Positions 27,811 to 35,114 are shown, counted from the stretch's first letter. The stretch is DNA of 64,000 nucleotides from Synechococcus sp. PROS-7-1 (GCF_014279795.1 NZ_CP047945.1:392572-456571), one strand, 5' to 3'. A program made the numbers and translations. The notes: generated from the letters alone by a model not told the origin.

Positions 27811-27963
27811 AGCGTCGAACTAAGCCAGTTAGAGGTGCGCACGTAACTTGACTTTTGAAAATTATTGTCAAATACACCATCCACTGCCACTGTGGTTGGC
27901 ACAGTTTCACAGTTGTCCGCACAATGGAGAGGCCTGCAGCTACTTCCATACCACTACGCCTAC

Positions 27964-28079
27964 GCAAGACTTCCTAGCCCTCGCCCAGAACTTTTTCGCT
28001 CGCCCTGCATAGCTGGTCGATCCCACTTGATTTGTTGCCTGTTGGTGAAACGCCAAGAAGACGGCAGCTTGCTTTGGGG
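27964..28079 (+). pseudogene. mpg 5' fragment 4
   Basis: About 116 bases match the region of mpg from codon 12 to 50 (the QNFFARPA counterpart, then LLVKRQEDGSLLWG), with in-frame stops (TAG, TGA) in the middle. It joins the same 202-base mosaic segment as fragment 1, with the same junction. It lies upstream of the exporter operon. Confidence 0.85.
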
Positions 28080-28281
28080 CTTAAGGATGCTCAAGCGATT
28101 GGTGGAGGCAAGAGGTGCTCATAGAAGCAAGAGAAGGCGTGTCTCGCCAGGGCAACAGCAACTGTCTTTTGCATTTGATTGTCGCCTCAATCAAATCCCA
28201 GAGGAGTGGAATCAGATAGCGGTGAGATTTAGGCGAGCCAATGGCATTCGTGATGGCGATAGGGAGCGAAGTATTTGGTAG
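28080..28281 (+). repeat. mosaic repeat copy 2 (partner at 14,311-14,512)
   Basis: Equal in length to copy 1, without indels and about 88% identical by eye. The translation contains [19 protein letters not shown] and [20 protein letters not shown]. Copies 1 and 2 bracket the block that holds precursors A-C, lanM and the exporter genes. Confidence 0.75.
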
Positions 28282-28419
28282 TTGAAAACTTATACTGAGG
28301 AGATAGACGTATCAATGGAAGAAGAGAATAGGGAGGAAAGGCTTTGCTGTGGCTGTAAATATTTCGGCTTGACTGAGGCGTGGAAGGCGGCTAATGCCTG
28401 GCGGCAGTGTTGGGCAATA
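28282..28419. other. gene-free spacer
   Basis: A plus-strand open frame of about 60 codons runs through here and on into the terminator module, but it reads through repeated intergenic sequence, so I do not count it as a gene. Nothing else is evident. Confidence 0.4.
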
Positions 28420-28460
28420 GTGCCAGGTATCGGAAGCCGTTTGGGGCTGGTTGAGGGTCG
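28420..28460. repeat. recurring intergenic element, partial copy R0
   Basis: GTGCCAGGTATCGGAAGCCG followed by TTTGGGGCTGGTTGAGGGT. Full-length relatives occur at 28,854, 30,253 and 30,797. This copy lacks the part with the second hairpin. Confidence 0.8.
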
Positions 28461-28467
28461 ATGAAGA

Positions 28468-28494
28468 AATAAAAAGCCCCTGTGATTGCAGGGG
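28468..28494 (-). terminator. terminator of precursor D
   Basis: Hairpin CCCCTGTGATTGCAGGGG with five A's before it on the plus strand, so a T run follows it on the minus strand. It lies about 60 bases past the stop of precursor D. Confidence 0.85.
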
Positions 28495-28555
28495 TTTGAC
28501 GGGATTAAGTTACAATAAGAAATGACATCGAGCAGCAGCCAAGACTGCAATCAAA

Positions 28556-28798
28556 TCAGGCACACCAGCCACAGCTCAGGCCAATAGAGATTGTGCCCCC
28601 AGCGACGCCTTCCAACTCTTCATCCGAAAGCTCTGCCTGAGATTTCTTCAGCTCCTCAGCTGAAATCACAAAGCCTGCAGCCTTGGCAATCGTTACGACG
28701 GCATCGGCATCGGCATCGGCAGCTGCCTTAATTTTCTCCTGAAGCCCTGCATCCGCCTTGACGGCTTCCAGGAAAGCTTTGAGTTGCTCTTCTGACAT
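28556..28798 (-). CDS. lanthipeptide precursor D (prochlorosin type)
   Basis: An 80-residue precursor. The leader [18 protein letters not shown] has a small repeat expansion (ADADADAVV) and ends DEELEGVAGG. The core is TISIGLSCGWCA, only 12 residues, with Cys8 and Cys11 and Thr1, Ser3 and Ser7 as partners. Two interlocked or nested rings are possible, in a very hydrophobic product. The upstream region differs from the other precursors (short T run, TTGACAGTCA). Confidence 0.9.
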   Translation of the reverse strand: MSEEQLKAFLEAVKADAGLQEKIKAAADADADAVVTIAKAAGFVISAEELKKSQAELSDEELEGVAGGTISIGLSCGWCA

Positions 28799-28853
28799 CG
28801 TGTTTGTTTTTTGACAGTCACTTCATAGCAAAACCAACAGCATTTGTCTGCTC

Positions 28854-28943
28854 AAAAAACCCCGCCATTGCTGACGCACTACTGTTACTTAATTGACGAA
28901 AATTGTGCTGGTATTGGAAGCCGTTTGGGGCTGGTTGAGGGTG
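28854..28943. repeat. recurring intergenic element R1
   Basis: About 90 bases, beginning AAAAAACCCCGCCATTGCTG and ending GGGGCTGGTTGAGGGT. It is almost identical to R2 (30,253) and R3 (30,797). On the minus strand it ends in a hairpin plus T run, so it could be the 3' end of a small transcript or a second terminator. It sits between precursors D and E. Confidence 0.85.
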
Positions 28944-28950
28944 GATGTAG

Positions 28951-28978
28951 AAATAAAAAACCCCTGTGATTGCAGGGG
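28951..28978 (-). terminator. terminator of precursor E
   Basis: Hairpin CCCCTGTGATTGCAGGGG with a run of six A's on the plus strand. It lies 48 bases past the stop of precursor E and has the same stem sequence as the terminator of precursor D. Confidence 0.85.
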
Positions 28979-29025
28979 CTCTAGAGGATTAGGATGAGCT
29001 AAAGAGGTGTGCCTTAATCATAAAG

Positions 29026-29277
29026 TCATAAAAGGACAGTTGTCATCAGTGTCGTAGTGTCTGTGGTTATAGTCGTCCCACCTCCAGCCACGCCTTCCAG
29101 CTCCTCCTCTGATATCTCTGCCTGTGATTTCTTCAACTCCTCAGCAGAAATCACAAAGCCTGCAGCCTTGGCAATCGTTACGACGGCATCGGCATCACCA
29201 GCCGCCTTTAGCTTTTCCTGCAATGCTGAATCAGCTTTGACGGCTTCCAGAAACGCCTTGAGTTGCTCTTCTGACAT
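29026..29277 (-). CDS. lanthipeptide-type precursor E with cysteine-free core
   Basis: An 83-residue precursor. The leader [18 protein letters not shown] to [11 protein letters not shown] is fully conserved. The core GTTITTDTTTLMTTVLL contains nine threonines, no serine and no cysteine, so LanM could dehydrate it but could not form a lanthionine ring. The frame is intact with its own terminator. It may be a linear dehydrobutyrine-rich peptide, a core in transition, or one that ring-closes with another partner. Confidence 0.85.
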   Translation of the reverse strand: MSEEQLKAFLEAVKADSALQEKLKAAGDADAVVTIAKAAGFVISAEELKKSQAEISEEELEGVAGGGTTITTDTTTLMTTVLL

Positions 29278-29338
29278 GGGAGCGTGTAGTGCTACAGCCT
29301 GGTTTTAGCAATCGTTGACGGCGTTGGCAGCAGGCAAC

Positions 29339-29364
29339 CAAAAAACCCCGCCATTGCTGACGGG
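29339..29364 (-). terminator. terminator of the 105-residue membrane gene
   Basis: CCCGCCATTGCTGACGGG forms a 6-base stem (one G-T pair), preceded by a run of A's on the plus strand. It lies about 60 bases past the stop at 29,425. It is a relative of the hairpin that ends elements R1-R3. Confidence 0.7.
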
Positions 29365-29424
29365 AGTGTGTTTTATCGGGAAATCGATCTCCAAGATTTG
29401 ATGCTCATGAAATTCACTCACCGC

Positions 29425-29742
29425 TCAGCCCATTGGGTTGCGTTCCCACTCAACGTCTTTCTTTAGTTTTCTGTTCATAAACTTAGTCAGACGCCTGAAA
29501 ACGAGGCTATACAATAAATTGACGCTCCACACAATGACAACTACAAGCGCAAACTCAAGATTCGTAATTTGAAAATCGTCACTTGGCTTTACCCCCGTAA
29601 AGAATGCTTGTGTATCGTATGTATCGAAAAAAGGAAGCACTATTAGCAATGAAGCGGTCATTACGACCCACCAAGACATGGCGACCACGACGGCTGAGAT
29701 AACCCGAACAAAAGGGTTCTTACTTCGCACGCGAAATGGCAC
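29425..29742 (-). CDS. small membrane protein inside the precursor array
   Basis: A 105-residue protein with two hydrophobic helices (about 13-37, VISAVVVAMSWWVVMTASLL; and about 64-84, FALVVVIVWSVNLLYSLVF) and basic ends. No leader motif or cysteine is present. I do not recognise the family. Its place among lanthipeptide precursors makes an immunity or accessory role conceivable, but nothing in the sequence proves it. Confidence 0.6.
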   Translation of the reverse strand: MPFRVRSKNPFVRVISAVVVAMSWWVVMTASLLIVLPFFDTYDTQAFFTGVKPSDDFQITNLEFALVVVIVWSVNLLYSLVFRRLTKFMNRKLKKDVEWERNPMG

Positions 29743-29829
29743 TGGAAATACCTAGCTTTTACCTTTCTAGACAGGATTTACTTCACCGCTAGAGATGCAC
29801 ATAAACCCTTTAGGGAAAATCCATCCAAC

Positions 29830-29853
29830 AAAAACCCCTCCATTACGACGGGG
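29830..29853 (-). terminator. terminator of peptide gene F
   Basis: CCCCTCCATTACGACGGGG can form a 4-5 base stem. On the minus strand it is followed by TTTTTGTTGG. It lies about 55 bases past the stop of gene F. Confidence 0.65.
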
Positions 29854-29906
29854 TGAATGTTTTGTCGGGAGATTAATTAACTCGGAGCGACAGGCTGCTC
29901 CGTTTT

Positions 29907-30179
29907 TCAGCAGGCGCTGTCCCGTGTGTGCATTCCACCAGCAATGGCATTGAGGGCGATGGCATCCAGTTCGAAATCATCGAACTCATCATCGTCGTCC
30001 ATCTGCCTCAGAAAGCCACGCACCTCAGCAGAGATCACCGTCATCCCTTTCTCTGCTGCGATCTCCACCATGCGACGGATGGAGGCATCAGGGTCTGAGG
30101 TCATCAGCTTGAACAGCTCCCCTTGAACCTCTATGGACACTCCATCACGCAGTGCCTTGAACTCGTCCAGTGTTGCCAT
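29907..30179 (-). CDS. divergent Nif11-like peptide F
   Basis: A 90-residue protein opening MATLDEFKALRDGVSIEVQG, with an acidic patch MDDDDEFDDFELDAIALNA and the cut-like end IAGG. The tail after Gly-Gly is MHTRDSAC (eight residues; one Thr, one Ser, one Cys), enough for a single thioether ring. The leader is a different Nif11-type branch from the other seven precursors. Whether this LanM accepts it is unknown. An ATG one codon upstream (30,182) is also possible. Confidence 0.7.
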   Translation of the reverse strand: MATLDEFKALRDGVSIEVQGELFKLMTSDPDASIRRMVEIAAEKGMTVISAEVRGFLRQMDDDDEFDDFELDAIALNAIAGGMHTRDSAC

Positions 30180-30252
30180 CAAGGAAACCGCAGCGTGACT
30201 CCTTTGTAGCGGTGGACAACCCGTAAGTCTTCAGCGCAACCTAGCAGGCAAC

Positions 30253-30340
30253 AAAAAACCCCGCCATTGCTGACGCACTACTGTTACTTAATTGACGAAA
30301 ATTGTGCCAGGCATCGGAAGCCGTTTGTGGCTGGTTGAGG
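30253..30340. repeat. recurring intergenic element R2
   Basis: Near-copy of R1 and R3, running from AAAAAACCCCGCCATTGCTG to GTGGCTGGTTGAGG. It lies between peptide gene F and precursor G. On its right it joins a 75-base stretch shared with 14,659-14,734. Confidence 0.85.
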
Positions 30341-30370
30341 CTGAATGATGGCTCTTGGTGGTCTATTGAA

Positions 30371-30399
30371 AAAATAAAAAACCCCTACGACTGCAGGGG
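30371..30399 (-). terminator. terminator of precursor G
   Basis: CCCCTACGACTGCAGGGG with a run of A's on the plus strand. Identical in sequence to the terminator of precursor A. Confidence 0.82.
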
Positions 30400-30459
30400 C
30401 TCTAAAGGATTAGGATGGGCTACAGAACCGGAACCGTACCTCTACCGCTCCCGCGCCTT

Positions 30460-30735
30460 TCAGGGACACAAACTTGACCAGATAACAGTCGTTAACGAAG
30501 CCTTGTAAGTGTCTACGTTACATCCGCCTGCAGCTACGCTTTCCAGCTCCTCTTCAGAAATCTCTGCCTGAAATCCCTTGTGAGATTTCTTCAGCTCCTC
30601 AGCAGAAATCACAAAGCCCTCAGCCTTAGCAATCGCCACCACAGCATCCGCATCGCCTGCTGCCTTCAGCTTCTCTTGGAGCCCCGCATCTGCCTGGACG
30701 GCTTGCAGGAAGGCTTTGAGTTGCTCTTCTGACAT
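30460..30735 (-). CDS. lanthipeptide precursor G (prochlorosin type)
   Basis: A 91-residue precursor. The leader [18 protein letters not shown] carries a unique four-residue insertion (HKGF) after LKKS and ends SEEELESVAAGG. The core is CNVDTYKASLTTVIWSSLCP, with Cys1 and Cys19 and Thr5, Ser9, Thr11, Thr12, Ser16 and Ser17. The two cysteines at opposite ends favour two separate or one large overlapping ring. It shares a 5' region with precursor E (about 45 bases before the ATG). Confidence 0.88.
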   Translation of the reverse strand: MSEEQLKAFLQAVQADAGLQEKLKAAGDADAVVAIAKAEGFVISAEELKKSHKGFQAEISEEELESVAAGGCNVDTYKASLTTVIWSSLCP

Positions 30736-30796
30736 GGGAACGTGTGGAGCTACAGCCTGTTTTTAGCAATCGTCGGCAACGTTGTCAGTTAACAAC

Positions 30797-30890
30797 AAAA
30801 AAACCCGCCATTGCTGACGCACTACTGTTGCTTAATTGACGAAAATTGTGCCAGGTATCGGAAGCCGTTTGGGGCTGGTTGAGGGTGGCT
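30797..30890. repeat. recurring intergenic element R3
   Basis: Third near-full copy of the R element (AAAAAAACCCGCCATTGCTG to GGGGCTGGTTGAGGGT), between precursors G and H. Confidence 0.85.
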
Positions 30891-30892
30891 GA

Positions 30893-30923
30893 AGAAATAA
30901 AAAGCCCCTGTGGAGATAGAGGC
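30893..30923 (-). terminator. terminator of precursor H (degraded stem)
   Basis: GCCCCT pairs with AGAGGC (one or two G-T pairs) around a longer loop, with A's before it on the plus strand. It is in the position of the perfect hairpins found after D and E, but has lost symmetry. Confidence 0.6.
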
Positions 30924-31012
30924 TTGACGGGAGGAATTAAGTTAAGTTAGCTCTCTGTCAAATTAACTTGTTTTTTGACAAGTAGTTGCTATTTGAGCGC
31001 CCAGCAACGCTC

Positions 31013-31279
31013 TTAGTTGTTGCCTAGTGGCTCTGTAGTTTGATTAACACCATAACAGCTTTCTCTCCCAGTAATACAACCACCCCCAGCCACGGCTTCC
31101 AACTCTTCATCCGAAAGCTCTGCCTGTGATTTCTTCAGCTCCCCAGCTGAAATCACAAAACCTGCAGCCTTGGCAATTGCTACGACAGCATCAGCATCGG
31201 TAGCTGCCTTTAGCTTCTCTTGGAGCCCCGCATCTGCTTGGACGGCTTCCAGGAAGGCTTTGAGTTGCTCTTCTGACAT
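31013..31279 (-). CDS. lanthipeptide precursor H (prochlorosin type)
   Basis: An 88-residue precursor. The leader is [18 protein letters not shown] through [10 protein letters not shown]. The core begins [11 protein letters not shown] and continues for 11 more polar residues (with a TT pair) to the stop. Cysteines are at core positions 2 and 9; Thr4 and Ser8 lie between them, and the two Thr lie downstream. It is divergent from the intact mpg gene with 63 bases between starts, the arrangement that is duplicated at 14,768-15,584. Confidence 0.88.
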   Translation of the reverse strand: MSEEQLKAFLEAVQADAGLQEKLKAATDADAVVAIAKAAGFVISAGELKKSQAELSDEELEAVAGGGCITGRESCYGVNQTTEPLGNN

Positions 31280-31342
31280 TGCCGCGCTGTGAGTGGGTGT
31301 AATGCCTCCATTTTGGGTCATCCACAGCTTGATGTCAGCAGG

Positions 31343-32053
31343 ATGAATAAAGACCTGCAAGCCACTCCCATAGCCATCCAGCCCATCACCCAAGACTTCC
31401 CAGCACTCCCCCAAGCCTTCTTCTGCCGCCCCGCTGAGCTGGTCGCCCCCGACTTGATTGGTTGCAGGTTGGTGAAACGCCAAGAGGGCGGCAGCCTCCT
31501 TTGGGGCGTGATTGTGGAAACGGAGGCGTATTCCCAGGAGGAGCCTGCCTGCCACGGCTATCGGCGCAGGAGCCCTCAAAACGAAACGCTCTTCGGGGAG
31601 CCTGGGCGTTTTTATGTGTATGTGAGCTATGGCATTCACCACTGCGTGAATGTGGTGACTGATCGCGCCGAGTGGGCGAATGGTGTGTTGCTCAGGGCTG
31701 TGGCCCTGCCTGGTGAGCCTGAGCGTGTGGCAGCGGGACCTGGGCTACTGGCTCGTCGCTTCGGGATCGACCGGCAGATGGATGGTTGTTCCGCCTGCTC
31801 CGGGCAGGATCTCTGGATCGCTCCGCGCCCTTCGGAGCTGCAGAATCTGGCGCTGGTCACCACCACCCGCATCGGGATTGCCCGAGCGCAGGAGTGGCCG
31901 TGGCGCTGGTATCTCCAAGCCAGCCGCAGCGTGAGCAAACGGGCCAAGGGAGACCGCAAGCCACTGCTGCAGGACGCCTACCAGCCCAATGCTGCCTGGG
32001 CGAATGGATCTCCTCCCACTAAGCTTCAGCAGAGTGAGCGGACGCCCAGTTGA
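31343..32053 (+). CDS. mpg: DNA-3-methyladenine glycosylase (AAG/Mpg family)
   Basis: Excises alkylated and deaminated purines in base excision repair. The 236-residue protein has the AAG fold signatures ARxLLG-like ([19 protein letters not shown]), catalytic [15 protein letters not shown] (with the base-activating Glu), [15 protein letters not shown] and the [19 protein letters not shown] stretch. The ATG at 31,343 fits family length; a GTG 54 bases upstream is less likely. This is the only intact copy; four fragments of its 5' part lie in the island to the left. The stop overlaps the TTG start of pyrB. Confidence 0.93.
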   Translation: MNKDLQATPIAIQPITQDFPALPQAFFCRPAELVAPDLIGCRLVKRQEGGSLLWGVIVETEAYSQEEPACHGYRRRSPQNETLFGEPGRFYVYVSYGIHHCVNVVTDRAEWANGVLLRAVALPGEPERVAAGPGLLARRFGIDRQMDGCSACSGQDLWIAPRPSELQNLALVTTTRIGIARAQEWPWRWYLQASRSVSKRAKGDRKPLLQDAYQPNAAWANGSPPTKLQQSERTPS

Positions 32054-33078
32054 GCGCGTGGACCCACCGCCACATCCTCGATCTCTCCACCTTCTCCAGG
32101 GAGGATTACGCGGCTGTTCTTGAGCTGGCCCATCGGTTCAGTGCGATGCCCGTCACCGGCGCGCGTCGGCTGCCGGCGCTCCAGGGGCGGCTTGTGGCCA
32201 CACTCTTCTTCGAACCAAGCACCCGCACCCGCAGCAGCTTTGAGCTGGCAGCAAAGCGGTTGTCTGCCGACGTCTCCAGCTTCTCGCCCTCCAGCAGTTC
32301 GCTCAGCAAGGGAGAATCCCTGCTCGATACAGCACGCACCTATGTGGCCATGGGCGCCGATGTGCTGGTGGTGCGTCACCGCTGCACAGGCGTGCCCAGG
32401 CAGTTGGCTGAAGCCCTTGAACGCACGGGTGAGCGCACCGTGGTGCTCAATGGGGGCGATGGCCTGCACAGCCATCCAAGCCAGGGGCTGCTCGATCTCT
32501 ACACCCTGGCGCAGCATTTCAACCCCAGTCACCCATTGCCGGAAGCCCTGCGCGGACGCCGCATTGTGATCGTGGGCGATGTTCTCCACTCCCGAGTGGC
32601 GCGCTCCAATCTCTGGGCCCTCACGGCCTGTGGCGCGGATGTGATTCTCTGCGGTCCGCCAAGCCTGGTGCCTGAGGCCTTTGCGCAGTTCGTAGCCCAG
32701 CCGCCGCCTGGACAAGCCTCAGATCCCGTTGCCGATCGGGGCGCGTTGACCGTGGTGCGCGATCTTGATGATGCGCTGGCCGGAGCCGATGCGGTGATGA
32801 CCCTGCGTCTGCAGAAGGAGCGCATGCGTCAGCACATGCTCACCAGCTTGGATCGCTATCACCGCGACTTCGGGCTCAGCCATGAGCGACTGCAGGCCTG
32901 CCAGGTTCCCATCCCTGTGCTCCACCCTGGCCCGGTGAACCGGGGTGTGGAGATGAGCGGTGCCCTTCTCGATGATCTGAGCGCCAATCGTGTAGAGGAT
33001 CAGGTGCGCAATGGCATCCCGATCCGGATGGCGCTGCTTTATTTGATGGCGGCTGCGGAGTCTCCGCTTTCGCTCTGA
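32050..33078 (+). CDS. pyrB: aspartate carbamoyltransferase, catalytic chain
   Basis: Joins carbamoyl phosphate and aspartate, the first committed step of pyrimidine synthesis. The 342-residue protein shows the carbamoyl-phosphate loop [13 protein letters not shown], the 80s-loop-like [16 protein letters not shown], the [11 protein letters not shown] motif and the C-terminal [10 protein letters not shown]. The TTG start overlaps the mpg stop (TTGA). The 3' end overlaps the convergent NADH dehydrogenase gene by 40 bases. Confidence 0.95.
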   Translation: MSAWTHRHILDLSTFSREDYAAVLELAHRFSAMPVTGARRLPALQGRLVATLFFEPSTRTRSSFELAAKRLSADVSSFSPSSSSLSKGESLLDTARTYVAMGADVLVVRHRCTGVPRQLAEALERTGERTVVLNGGDGLHSHPSQGLLDLYTLAQHFNPSHPLPEALRGRRIVIVGDVLHSRVARSNLWALTACGADVILCGPPSLVPEAFAQFVAQPPPGQASDPVADRGALTVVRDLDDALAGADAVMTLRLQKERMRQHMLTSLDRYHRDFGLSHERLQACQVPIPVLHPGPVNRGVEMSGALLDDLSANRVEDQVRNGIPIRMALLYLMAAAESPLSL

Positions 33079-34532
33079 GTGGAGATCCCGGACACTTGGT
33101 TGGAGTAGTAATCCATCGCGGCCCGTAGGGCAGCTCCGGGTTCGGCGATCGAGGGGCCCGATCCAGACTGCATTGGGAATGCGGCATCTGGAGCATCCAG
33201 TCCCATGTGCTGACTGGGCATCCCTGTGAGCAGCATCGATGCTCTCGACTGCGACACCACTGCAAAGATCCATTTGATCAGCAGGGTGTAGCGGTTTTCC
33301 CGATCGGGCATGAAGGCGAGGTGGGCGGCAGCCCAGAGCAGCCAACCGATGCCTCCTTTGAACTTGAAACCACGCAGATCGGCCACCGCGTCCACCCGGT
33401 CGAGCACGGCCATGCTGCCGAAGTCAAACCAGCTGAAGGTTGGGCGCGATTGTCCGCCCACCATGGCAGCAATGTCTTTGCCGACGAAGCCGCCGGCCTG
33501 GGTGGCGGGTCCCGCCATGCCAGGCAGGGGATTGCCGTCCCGGGTGTGCTTGTAGGAACAGAGGTCGCCAACCACGCGAATTTCCGGGTGCCCTTGCACC
33601 GAGAAGTCAGGCTCCACGATCACCCGTCCGCTCCGGTCGGTTTCACAGCCGATGGCGTCGGCCAGTTTCTTCCCGAGATGGGAGGGGCGCACACCGGCTG
33701 TCCAGATCACAGTGGCGGCCTGAAGGCGTTGGTCTCCATCGGGGGTGCCCACGGTCACCTCGCCGGGCTGCATCGTCTGCACCCGACCCTTGAAAAGCAT
33801 TTCTACGCCAAGGGCCTCAAGGGTTTCCTGGGCCGCTTGAGATAGCGCTTCCGGCATTGCCCTCAGCACACGGTCCCCCGGATCAACCAGGATGATGCGA
33901 GTGTCCGCCGGATTGAGCTGGCGGAACTCACGGCGCATGGCATTGCGCATCAGTTCCGAGGTGGCGCCTGCCATTTCGCAGCCCGTGGGGCCGCCGCCCA
34001 CGATCACAACGGTTTGCAGGAACCGACGCGCTTCCGGGTCAGGGGTCTGTTCCGCCTGCTCCATCGCCATCAACAGCCGCCGGCGGATTTCTTCGGCGTG
34101 CTCGAGGATTTTCATGGGTGGCGCAAAGCAGCGCCAGTCTTCATGGCCGAAGAACGTGCTGCCTGAGCCGGTGGCCAGAACGAGATAGTCGTAGCTGTAG
34201 GCCTTGCCGTTGAAAACGATCTGCTTGCCTTCAGGGTTGATCTGGGTCACTTCACCCAACAACACCTGCACGTTGCGCTGGCGTCCAACCAGCTGCCGCA
34301 GAGGCGTGGCAACATCCCCGCGGGAGACCAAACCGGTGGCCACCTGGTACAGAAGCGGCTGAAACAGATTGAAGTTGCGTTTGTCGATCAGGCTGATTCG
34401 AACGTCCGCATTGGCCAGGGCTTTGCAGGCTCTGACGCCGGCGAAACCACCGCCAACGATCACCACGTGGGGTGCATGGCGCAGGCGTTCTTCAGGGGGC
34501 TCAAGCTCGAGGTAGAAACGCTCACCAGCCAT
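33039..34532 (-). CDS. type II NADH dehydrogenase (NDH-2)
   Basis: A single-subunit flavoprotein, 497 residues, that passes electrons from NAD(P)H to quinone without pumping protons. The N-terminal FAD-binding [17 protein letters not shown], second dinucleotide motif [17 protein letters not shown] (near 170) and FAD-contact VVGDLCSY are clear. The C-terminal segment after residue 380 has hydrophobic patches suited to membrane attachment. Present in many marine cyanobacteria; a redox-sensing role has been proposed for the family. Confidence 0.9.
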   Translation of the reverse strand: MAGERFYLELEPPEERLRHAPHVVIVGGGFAGVRACKALANADVRISLIDKRNFNLFQPLLYQVATGLVSRGDVATPLRQLVGRQRNVQVLLGEVTQINPEGKQIVFNGKAYSYDYLVLATGSGSTFFGHEDWRCFAPPMKILEHAEEIRRRLLMAMEQAEQTPDPEARRFLQTVVIVGGGPTGCEMAGATSELMRNAMRREFRQLNPADTRIILVDPGDRVLRAMPEALSQAAQETLEALGVEMLFKGRVQTMQPGEVTVGTPDGDQRLQAATVIWTAGVRPSHLGKKLADAIGCETDRSGRVIVEPDFSVQGHPEIRVVGDLCSYKHTRDGNPLPGMAGPATQAGGFVGKDIAAMVGGQSRPTFSWFDFGSMAVLDRVDAVADLRGFKFKGGIGWLLWAAAHLAFMPDRENRYTLLIKWIFAVVSQSRASMLLTGMPSQHMGLDAPDAAFPMQSGSGPSIAEPGAALRAAMDYYSNQVSGISTQSESGDSAAAIK

Positions 34533-34612
34533 GGCCAGAACTTCAGCAGATCTATCCGTAGGGTATGGATTGAAATCGGTTTTGTCCGTGCTCTCTGGTG
34601 CATGCCAGGGCG

Positions 34613-34954
34613 TCAGAGCAGCTTGAATCCCTCGAGCAGAAGCCCATAGAGAAGACCGATCCGGACCATGTCGAGAAGCTGCCTGCCCAGATGGCTGCGG
34701 TGATCCCGGGCCCAGTGACGCCTTACCCGCACCATCACCTCAAGCACGCCCACGGTGAGCATCGATGCCAGCGGATCCATCAAATTCAAAGACCCGGAAA
34801 TCGCTGCGATTCCATTGCCCAGCATGAAACTTCCCGTCAAGGCGATCAGGAGGAGGGAGATGCGACGCCAAGGATTCGTCGCCCAATGATCGAGGCGGGT
34901 CGTGGCCTCACCAACACTGCGTTGAAGCCTGGTTGACTGAAGACGGGCGGTCAT
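34613..34954 (-). CDS. ycf20: DUF565 (Ycf20-like) protein
   Basis: A 113-residue protein with two hydrophobic helices (ISLLLIALTGSFMLGNGIAA; LASMLTVGVLEVMVRV) after the family opening TRLQRSVGEATTRLDHWA. The DUF565/Ycf20 family occurs in cyanobacteria and plastids and has been linked to photoprotection in algae. It is a single-gene unit upstream of the NDH-2 gene on the same strand. Confidence 0.82.
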   Translation of the reverse strand: MTARLQSTRLQRSVGEATTRLDHWATNPWRRISLLLIALTGSFMLGNGIAAISGSLNLMDPLASMLTVGVLEVMVRVRRHWARDHRSHLGRQLLDMVRIGLLYGLLLEGFKLL

Positions 34955-35095
34955 AAAAGAAGCCGCTCAGAGAAGAGGCAGGGAGGTGCACTGGTGATCC
35001 CCATCACCCGACCCAGACCCTGCCGCCCTCTGTATACACCATTCATGGTGCTTCTGCCTTTATCAAGCGCTACATCTTGGTCTTCTAAGAGAAAA

Positions 35096-35114
35096 GCCCA
35101 GGCTCAGCCTGGGC
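35096..35114 (-). terminator. terminator downstream of the 66-residue gene
   Basis: Perfect 8-base inverted repeat GCCCAGGCTCAGCCTGGGC with AAAA on its plus-strand left, so a T-rich tail follows on the minus strand. It lies about 65 bases past the stop at 35,179. Confidence 0.85.

Noticed and set aside
28282-28464. 60-codon plus-strand reading frame with several cysteines (CCGCKYFG)
   Set aside because: It has no leader motif, runs through the repeated R0 element and terminator region, and lacks a ribosome-binding site. Chance frame.
29907-30182. Gene F as an ordinary nitrogen-fixation-related Nif11 protein
   Set aside because: No nif genes are present. The AGG boundary with a short Cys-bearing tail and the location in the array favour a peptide precursor, though the assignment stays tentative.
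14700-30400. CRISPR array suspected from repeated short elements
   Set aside because: The repeats are few, of different lengths, spaced by genes, and contain terminators. There are no regular spacers and no cas genes.
14100-31342. Insertion sequence or prophage as the cause of the island
   Set aside because: No transposase, integrase, inverted terminal repeats or phage genes are readable on either strand.
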